Below, piece after piece: positions 23,333-28,688 of a DNA stretch of 28,688 nucleotides (within the stretch, counting starts at the first letter, position 1; every line of letters begins with the position of its first letter). The notes beneath the pieces are model-generated. The model was not told where the DNA came from. It did no database searches and saw nothing but the letters and a program-made list of their open reading frames with translations. The DNA lies in the IMG/VR virus record IMGVR_UViG_3300001846_000074, positions 1-28,688 of that record. One strand, given 5' to 3'. Both the position numbers and the translations under genes were made by a program. Source of the DNA: a virus.

Positions 23333-24349
23333 CTTACGCAGCTGCTCATCGGACAGCTGATTCAGCTCCTTATCCGACATCTTGAAGATATCAACGACGT
23401 TGTCATCGCGAGAACGTTGCGACTCACCGCCTAATTTAGGGGGTTGCTGGCTCGCAGCTTGTGCCTTTTTCGCCGCAGAATCTGCCGTCTTCTTAGCAAC
23501 TTTATCCGCAACGACCTTCTTATCGACCGCGTTAGGTATGACTGCCTCCTCACCAACTGGCGCATTGATACCCATACTCTGCGTCGTGTAGCCAACGGCC
23601 TTATTTAAGGCGTCAACAGCGTCGTAGCCTGCATTCAAAAACCCGCTCATGAGCTCGTTTGTCTCGTTAATTAGGTCTTGGTTTGCGTCTGGGCTGTTCA
23701 AATCCAGATATGGGTGCGCTGCAGTCACCTCTTTTACAGCGGCCTCAAGACGGATCTGCGCCTGAGTCTGTTGAGAGGTCTGAGCCATAGACTGTTGCAA
23801 CTCAAGTTGCATCTGTTGGCGTTCCATTGTACGGATCTCAGCGCGAATCTGCTTCGCTTTCTCAGTTTCTCCGTCGAGAACGGCCTCCATGTACTTGGTT
23901 TCGGCGTCATCAAAATCGAAATCAACCGTCTCTTGTGGCTTCTCCGCAGTTTTTTCCTCTAGCTCTTTGAGTCTATTCTCAAGCTGACGGCGTTTTGCAA
24001 GCTCCTGATCCAAGCGATCCTTGGGGATCATGTGCTGTTTCTTTTTCTGATCCTGTTCAGGTTCTGGATCTTCAGCCACAACATCATCGCTCTCATCGGT
24101 ATCAGCTGGCGCTTCGTCTTCGACAACTTCATCTCCCGCTTCAACTTCTTCCGCATCCTCAGTGATATCTTCCACTGGTACTTCTTCTGCAATCTCAGCG
24201 CTGTCTTCTGTTTGTTCTTCAGCAACTGCCTCTTGAACCTCCTCCGTCTCAGCGAGTCCAATGCTATCTCCTCGATCTAGCCCAGATGTGTCATCGTCAA
24301 ACTTCGATGGGGTCCATCCAAGCTCTTGGTTTTCTGCTGCTTCAGTCAT
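23312..24349 (-). CDS. Scaffolding protein
   Basis: 345 residues with the layout of podovirus scaffolds. There is a very acidic, disordered N-terminal region (about 30 to 100), then a basic patch KKKQHMIPKDR near 102-112, a long charged coiled coil (about 110 to 205) and a C-terminal helical piece (MSDKELNQLSDEQLRKLRG) that could be the coat-binding helix-turn-helix. Scaffolds guide coat assembly into procapsids and then leave or are degraded. Position between portal and major capsid genes agrees. The start at 24349 is preceded, seven bases upstream, by the AATATAGGA element shared with two other genes. A candidate promoter for the following genes overlaps its 3-prime end. Confidence 0.88.
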   Translation of the reverse strand: MTEAAENQELGWTPSKFDDDTSGLDRGDSIGLAETEEVQEAVAEEQTEDSAEIAEEVPVEDITEDAEEVEAGDEVVEDEAPADTDESDDVVAEDPEPEQDQKKKQHMIPKDRLDQELAKRRQLENRLKELEEKTAEKPQETVDFDFDDAETKYMEAVLDGETEKAKQIRAEIRTMERQQMQLELQQSMAQTSQQTQAQIRLEAAVKEVTAAHPYLDLNSPDANQDLINETNELMSGFLNAGYDAVDALNKAVGYTTQSMGINAPVGEEAVIPNAVDKKVVADKVAKKTADSAAKKAQAASQQPPKLGGESQRSRDDNVVDIFKMSDKELNQLSDEQLRKLRGDFG

Positions 24350-26441
24350 TTCCTAGTCCTATATTGCCTTGGTTCTTAATTGCTTCCTGCGCCATTTTCG
24401 TAGCGGCTGAAAGTTCTGATTGCGCCATCGAGTTTTCACGAGACATCTTGCTCATCTCTACTCGTGCGGCGAGTTCTTGTTGACGACGCTGGAGTTCTGA
24501 TTGCATCTTCTGCAACTCCATCTCTGGCGCCGCACCCTCTGTACGAGCCTGCGCGGACTTATACTGCGCCTCGGCTTGTAGCTTCGCGACTTCTGCTTCA
24601 AGTTTCGCTACCTCAAGCTGTGCGTTCTGCATAGCAAGCTGTGTTTGCAGCTGCTTGATCTGCTGCTGTTCTGGCGTTAGCTCACGACCAGAGATCTGAC
24701 GAATCATCTTCGCCAACTCACCTTTACGGTGAAGATGCGAGTACTCAACGATCATGTCGTCTGGAATCATGACGCCTGCCTGCCGTAGGCTAAGTGCCTG
24801 CGCAAACTGCATGTCATGGAAATTATCGCGTGCTGGTGCACTGGATACGAGGATGTCGTACTCGCCGATCGTCAGATCGTTAACCACCTCACCAGTCTGT
24901 GGGTCGATCTGGTTCACTGGGAACTCAGTACGCGGCTTCAATGGGTCGTTTTCGTCCGTAATCTGCAAGATACGCGGCTCAGTGTAGAACGATTGGATCA
25001 AGTCCAGTACCCTTCTTGCGAGTATCTGCCGCGTACGACGCAGATTCTCCATTGGAACCTGAATCTGTACCTGACCAGCTGAGCGTTTCTGTTCGAGCGC
25101 AACACCTGATACCTCTGGTCCTTCTGTACCGAGCAACGCCTCGCTGATACCAGAGATCTCGCGAATCCGAGCCTGCGCCTGACCAGCGATACGGTCGAGC
25201 CCAGTTGGGATCTGATTCGGGTTAATCTTCTGTGGAGGTGAAGAACCACGGTTATGAACCAGTACCAGACCCGTCTCTGCTCCGCGTTCTGTCAGTTCGT
25301 CCTCGTCCATATTCGACAACGAGCCGTTCTCAACAATCCAGCCAGAGTTCGCTGTGGTATTAACGATGTGCAGTTCTTGCGACGCAACCTTGTTCAGCTG
25401 CTCCTGTGGGGACAGTAGATTACGTACGATGCCGAATGGCTTACCACGGCGGAAGTACGGGAAGTACGGAACGATCGTAAAGTCAGAGTACGGTGACCAG
25501 TCGTCGTGCAGAACTACTTGGTCTGCTGTGACGGTCCATTTGACTCGACGGACGAGTTTTTTAGTGATGATAAGCCCATTTGTTTCAGCAAACGCTCTAG
25601 CGTCATCATCTGACATGTTTCCTGGCACTTGGCGCATATCGCCGGTTGCAGGGCGAAGGAAAAACGGCGTGTTAACAAGTTTTCTATGCTGACGCTCGAT
25701 AACACGTACCGCTCGTACCGCCGCCCCTTCGTCCCCTTCCGTCTCATCAAGACGCCAATTCGAGAGGTCCGTATCGCCGAAGCCCTCGGTTGTCTCGCGG
25801 AATTCAAAACTGTCTCGACCGTAGTGGGCTCCGCTTTCAGCGAGATAGCGAAGCGAATCGGCTTTATCTTTTCCGTAGAGCTCTTCGATCTCGTCGAGCG
25901 CCATCCATCGTGTCTTGAATACTTCTTGCCAGTTTTTGGGGTCATAATCTTTCGCATCTGGGTCAGGGAGAATGTCTAATGGATCTTCCGCCTCGATGCG
26001 GATCTCGCCATTGTCGTTGTCGTCATAGTCAATACGTACGTCGAAATAACCACGGTCTTGCACCACACCATCTGAAAAGATCTGTGACTCCATGAACTCG
26101 TAGTCACAGTTATCGAGGACGTGCTTGAACACCTTAGTCACCGTATCGGCGAGACCTTGATCGGCGTTTCGCCGAGGTTTGAACAGGATATCTGCACGTT
26201 GCGCAGCCTGATGCCCAAGGACCGTGTTCACAGTGGATAGGATCGTGTTGATCGTCAGCGCTGGCCGTCCTTCTGACTCCAGCTGCTGCTTATCCATTTC
26301 GTCCCACTGATCACCACGATAATACGCATCGCATTTTTTCGCCATATCGCAGTAGTCCAAATGGCCAGAGTCACGAGCACGCGTGTACCTATTCCACTGG
26401 TTCCTCGCGACTTGAATCTCCTGTGTTTTCTTGTCGGCCAT
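24342..26441 (-). CDS. Portal protein (P22-like)
   Basis: Twelve-subunit ring at the unique head vertex: the gate for packaging and ejection, docking site for the terminase and nucleus of procapsid assembly. The 699 residues fit the large P22-type portals. The N-terminal part has YYRGDQWDEMD and RPALTINTILSTVNTVLGHQ, a typical portal opening. The central part has the long wing/stem region (VPYFPYFRRGKPFGIVRNL, then ISGISEALLG). From about residue 587 to the end there is a long Q/E/K-rich helical coiled-coil region, as expected for a barrel domain projecting into the head. It lies between terL and the scaffold; its stop overlaps the scaffold start region by eight bases. Family identification is by recognition and synteny. 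Confidence 0.9.
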   Translation of the reverse strand: MADKKTQEIQVARNQWNRYTRARDSGHLDYCDMAKKCDAYYRGDQWDEMDKQQLESEGRPALTINTILSTVNTVLGHQAAQRADILFKPRRNADQGLADTVTKVFKHVLDNCDYEFMESQIFSDGVVQDRGYFDVRIDYDDNDNGEIRIEAEDPLDILPDPDAKDYDPKNWQEVFKTRWMALDEIEELYGKDKADSLRYLAESGAHYGRDSFEFRETTEGFGDTDLSNWRLDETEGDEGAAVRAVRVIERQHRKLVNTPFFLRPATGDMRQVPGNMSDDDARAFAETNGLIITKKLVRRVKWTVTADQVVLHDDWSPYSDFTIVPYFPYFRRGKPFGIVRNLLSPQEQLNKVASQELHIVNTTANSGWIVENGSLSNMDEDELTERGAETGLVLVHNRGSSPPQKINPNQIPTGLDRIAGQAQARIREISGISEALLGTEGPEVSGVALEQKRSAGQVQIQVPMENLRRTRQILARRVLDLIQSFYTEPRILQITDENDPLKPRTEFPVNQIDPQTGEVVNDLTIGEYDILVSSAPARDNFHDMQFAQALSLRQAGVMIPDDMIVEYSHLHRKGELAKMIRQISGRELTPEQQQIKQLQTQLAMQNAQLEVAKLEAEVAKLQAEAQYKSAQARTEGAAPEMELQKMQSELQRRQQELAARVEMSKMSRENSMAQSELSAATKMAQEAIKNQGNIGLGND
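24357..24365 (-). promoter_or_regulatory. AATATAGGA translation-initiation element, scaffold gene
   Basis: On the minus strand AATATAGGA lies exactly seven bases before the scaffold ATG; AGGA serves as Shine-Dalgarno and AATAT is an AT-rich flank. The same nine bases at the same distance occur before the genes starting at 10210 and 3218. Confidence 0.55.
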
Positions 26442-26647
26442 TACGTCGGGTCTCCGTTGTTCACTTGTTTATAGATGGGCGAGCACATTGCTAGTTGTGG
26501 GGTTGAAAAATCCGACATAATCGTCGCCGCTTTCTTAATGCACTGCTCAAGGGTCAGGCCGTGCTCTGGTTGACCTACCCCTTGTAAATACGACGTGTTT
26601 GGTACTTGTAAAGCTACGATCAATGTCCAACCAACTAATACAGGCAT
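26441..26647 (-). CDS. Small, probably exported two-cysteine protein
   Basis: 68 residues, not assigned to a named family. The N-terminus (PVLVGWTLIVALQ) is a short hydrophobic stretch that could act as a signal sequence or anchor, though it lacks the usual positive residues in front. The rest is polar with two cysteines (C36 in TLEQCIKK, C55 in LAMCSPIYK), a layout seen in small periplasmic proteins with one disulfide. A GGAG ribosome site seven bases before the ATG overlaps the terL stop, and its own TAA overlaps the portal ATG (TAATG). It is thus firmly inside the packaging operon, although an exported protein has no obvious role there. Function unknown. Confidence 0.75.
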   Translation of the reverse strand: MPVLVGWTLIVALQVPNTSYLQGVGQPEHGLTLEQCIKKAATIMSDFSTPQLAMCSPIYKQVNNGDPT

Positions 26648-26657
26648 AACTTATCTC

Positions 26658-28163
26658 CTAAGCGCTCATCGGGGACCTGTACCTATCGCCTCTCATGAGA
26701 CCTGGTAACTTGTCCCTCCAACTCGGCGGGGGCGCTTCGGCTCGTTCTCGCCACGTATGGAACTCACTCATCATCTGACCGAGCCACGCAAGTGCATCCA
26801 CTTGGTCGTCGTGAACCCCGTTCGGGAATCTGAGAAGCTCGTTTACTAGCAAATCAGTCCAATCTGTGCCTGTAGGGAAGAACACCATCCCCTGTTGCAT
26901 CCGCCCTTGGATCGCTCTGGCTCGCGCCTCCTTGTCTCGACGGCCTGTTTTTAAGTCTTTGACGTACATTTCGTACAGTCCGCGCTCTCTGATCCGCTTT
27001 TCGAGGAACGGTCCAAGCGCCATTTCGATGTGACCACGTTCGATACCGACGATCGACGGTCGCCAAGCGTCGTATAGGTCTAAAATGTGGTCTACCAGCT
27101 CACCGCCGTCCCATCGACCGCGCTCAACGTGCAAAATAAACATGTTGTCGTTGGTATCGATGCCCGCAACGACGCCAACGGAGAAGTCATTCCGTTCTTT
27201 TTTACCAATCGCGAGGTCCCACGCCGCGTATAGCGTCATTTGGTCGCGATTGATGTCTTGAGGCTTGTAATATCTGATCATGGACCGTTGGAAATAGGCC
27301 CCTTCGTCCGAAACTGGCTCCTGTTGGTACAGTGCAGACCAATCTCGGCTACCAATTGCGTTACGAATACGCTGTAAAGCGGGTAACGGGTAGCGATCAG
27401 CGTGTAAAGCAGCGCCTTTTGGACGAAATTCTTCATCTTCCTCGGCGATCGCCGGATATTTGATCACTTCCCACTCATCGCCGCCCGCTTCCTGCTCTCC
27501 AAGTAGCCATCCAGCAAGGTCATCGTCGTGCCAGCGGGTCAAAATCACCAAAACACCACCGCCTGGAGCCAATCGGGTGTACGCGGTTGACGTATACCAG
27601 TCTTTAATCGACCTTCTTGTCGTCTCCGACTCCGCTTCTTCCCTGTTCTTCACCGGATCGTCGATCACTAGGATGTGTGCACCCTTCCCCGTGATCGGTC
27701 CGCCAACCCCTGCCGCTGTGTACCCACCGCCTTCGGTGGTTAACCATGCTTCTGCGCTTTGCGACTCGGGATCTAACTGACATTCTGGGAACACCTTGCC
27801 ATACAGAGGGTCCCTGATCATGGACCGTACCTTCCTTGAGAACCCCATCGCCAAAGAACCGGAGTAGGAACAGGCGATCACTTCATGTTGGGGGGCGTGT
27901 CCGAGGTGCCACGCGGGGAAACAGCGAGAGGCGATCTCCGATTTGCCGTGTCGTGGTGGCATAAACAGCATAAGACGTGGCGACTTCTGGTCTTGCACGT
28001 CTTGGCTGAATTTTTCGAGGCGGCGACAGATATCTTTGTGTACCCAACCCGCTTTGTAGTTATCGTTGTGACGTTGAATAAAAGACAGCAGGTGCTTCCG
28101 CGCCATGACGCGGCGTGCAATTTCGGCTTTCGCCTGTTCTGTTGCGTCGAATTCAGTTGTCAT
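26658..28163 (-). CDS. terL: Terminase large subunit (packaging ATPase/nuclease)
   Basis: Motor that pumps DNA into the procapsid and cuts the concatemer. The 501 residues hold both domains intact. The ATPase domain has a Walker A PPRHGKS at 69-75, a Walker B ILVIDDP at 164-170 and a TRW coupling motif at 209-211. The RNase H-like nuclease domain has AAWDLAIG with D315, VGIERGH with E375, and HDDQVDALAW with D452, D453 and D456. The length is normal for the family. The start at 28163 has no obvious ribosome site and overlaps the 28-residue membrane ORF, which suggests translational coupling. The stop TAG forms part of the ribosome site (TAGGAG) of the next gene. The call is very secure; the packaging mode (headful or cos) cannot be decided from these motifs. 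Confidence 0.97.
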   Translation of the reverse strand: MTTEFDATEQAKAEIARRVMARKHLLSFIQRHNDNYKAGWVHKDICRRLEKFSQDVQDQKSPRLMLFMPPRHGKSEIASRCFPAWHLGHAPQHEVIACSYSGSLAMGFSRKVRSMIRDPLYGKVFPECQLDPESQSAEAWLTTEGGGYTAAGVGGPITGKGAHILVIDDPVKNREEAESETTRRSIKDWYTSTAYTRLAPGGGVLVILTRWHDDDLAGWLLGEQEAGGDEWEVIKYPAIAEEDEEFRPKGAALHADRYPLPALQRIRNAIGSRDWSALYQQEPVSDEGAYFQRSMIRYYKPQDINRDQMTLYAAWDLAIGKKERNDFSVGVVAGIDTNDNMFILHVERGRWDGGELVDHILDLYDAWRPSIVGIERGHIEMALGPFLEKRIRERGLYEMYVKDLKTGRRDKEARARAIQGRMQQGMVFFPTGTDWTDLLVNELLRFPNGVHDDQVDALAWLGQMMSEFHTWRERAEAPPPSWRDKLPGLMRGDRYRSPMSA

Positions 28164-28239
28164 AATAGCAAAGCAATATGAAAGCTAGCGCTGCTATAAA
28201 AGCAAGGACCCAAGACAGGGCGAGATTCGAATCAATCAT
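28153..28239 (-). CDS. 28-residue single-helix membrane protein between terS and terL (candidate)
   Basis: A short ORF reading MIDSNLALSWVLAFIAALAF followed by ILLCYYDN. It has a short N-terminus, about 18 hydrophobic residues (roughly 8 to 25) that would span a membrane once, and a tiny polar tail. Its ATG lies inside the last codons of the small terminase gene, and its TGA lies inside the first codons of terL. A GGAG ribosome site sits seven bases before the ATG (in 28240-28252). The terL start has no clear ribosome site of its own, so translation of this ORF may deliver ribosomes to terL. It may be a real micro-membrane protein (for example a small holin or antiholin) or mainly a coupling leader peptide; I do not recognise a family. 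Confidence 0.5.
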   Translation of the reverse strand: MIDSNLALSWVLAFIAALAFILLCYYDN

Positions 28240-28688
28240 CTGCTAGCTCCGTAAAATCGCCCTCAATAACTGTTGGGTTATCCATACCGGCCAACTTGGC
28301 CAGTTCGGCGTCACTCAGATTTTCGAGCTGCTTGGAATTGTTGAGGTTCACAGTCAGCTCTGTTGTTTCAGGGGCATACAATCCCTGAAGTTTTCCGATT
28401 TCCCGTACAGCAGCGATTTCTTCGGTGGCTGTAGCTGCCTTGTAGTAGCTCTGAAGAAGCATGGACGACAGTTTTTCGCGAGTGAAACGGACGCCCTCAA
28501 CTTGTGTTGAGTGGATTCCGTCTACTACCTCGCGTATCTGCGGGTCTTTAGCCCAGTCCAATGCCTGCTCAGCTGGAGCTCCCACTGCTTTACCCGCAGC
28601 TGCTGGGCTCGCGCCTGACGCCAGATGGAAACAAAACATTTCTTTCTGACGACTAAGGGTTTTTAAGCCCTTGGTGGCATATACAGAC
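28232..28688 (-). CDS. terS: Terminase small subunit (partial, start lies beyond the right edge)
   Basis: DNA-recognition subunit of the packaging motor; it binds the packaging site and hands DNA to the large subunit. About 151 residues are visible. The first ATG in the window is at 28639, but the frame stays open from there to the window edge. Those upstream codons read LSRQKE directly before MFCFHLASGASPAAAGKAVG, which together form the usual N-terminal helix-turn-helix of this family (L-x-x-K/R-Q-x-x-F ... G-x-x-x-x-x-A-x-x-x-G). The true start is therefore outside the window and the ATG at 28639 is internal. A middle helical part (DPQIREVVDGIHS) and an acidic tail with a LSDAELAKL motif follow. 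It is directly upstream of the large terminase, as is standard. The family call is secure by motif and position; the DNA specificity is unknown. Confidence 0.85.
   Translation of the reverse strand, partial: SVYATKGLKTLSRQKEMFCFHLASGASPAAAGKAVGAPAEQALDWAKDPQIREVVDGIHSTQVEGVRFTREKLSSMLLQSYYKAATATEEIAAVREIGKLQGLYAPETTELTVNLNNSKQLENLSDAELAKLAGMDNPTVIEGDFTELADD

Noticed and set aside
25514-25957. 147-codon minus-strand ORF inside the portal gene
   Set aside because: It is a frame shadow of the portal coding region with a basic, low-information composition and no ribosome site.
28637-28639. ATG at 28639 as start of the small terminase
   Set aside because: The in-frame codons upstream complete the family's N-terminal L-x-x-Q-K-E-M-F motif and stay open to the window edge.

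Overview
This window is a virion-assembly and lysis segment of a lytic-type tailed phage (Caudoviricetes). Every convincing gene is read from the minus strand, so the biological order runs from high to low coordinates. Genes are tightly packed: stop and start codons often share bases (TAATG, TGATG, ATGA), and no stretch of 300 bases lacks a gene. I see no integrase, repressor, tRNA, rRNA, CRISPR array or insertion sequence. There is no tail sheath, tail tube or tape-measure gene. Instead there is a large P22-like portal, two connector-type proteins, a run of internal (ejection) proteins and a nozzle-like gene, so I infer podovirus (short-tailed) morphology. Canonical GGAG/GAGG/AGGA ribosome sites and two sigma70-like promoters point to a Gram-negative host. 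An aquatic or marine host is plausible from the overall gene set, but the sequence does not prove it.

Head and packaging (28688 to 21344): a small terminase subunit cut by the right edge; a 28-residue single-helix membrane ORF overlapping both terminase genes; the large terminase with intact ATPase and nuclease motifs; a small two-cysteine, probably exported protein; a P22-type portal; an acidic coiled-coil scaffold; an 87-residue protein; an N4-gp56-type major capsid protein behind a 157-base structured leader; then a strong UUCG hairpin terminator and a 111-residue head protein.

Neck and ejection proteins (21342 to 10263): two connector/adaptor-type proteins, a GNAT-like protein, two small and one 731-residue internal-virion-like proteins, and a 1949-residue giant. 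The giant carries an HELGH...ExxxD zinc-metallopeptidase signature in mid-protein and hydrophobic segments near both ends. I regard it as the most interesting gene here.

Fibre module (10266 to 4758): a good promoter (TTGATG-17-TATAAT) precedes a BppU-like protein. A repetitive 451-residue protein, a conserved fibre-associated protein, a collagen-like fibre with a self-cleaving S74 chaperone domain, a tip-like protein and a tail-assembly-chaperone-like protein follow.

Lysis and distal tail (4758 to 1): a GT-A glycosyltransferase, a 3TM-type holin candidate, an XhlA-like membrane protein and an M15 peptidase endolysin. After these come a gp10/nozzle-like structural protein and the N-terminal part of an FnIII/coiled-coil tail protein that runs off the left edge. 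The lysis genes thus sit inside the tail gene series rather than at its end. A nine-base motif, AATATAGGA, sits exactly seven bases before the start codons of three unrelated genes, suggesting a phage-specific translation-initiation context.
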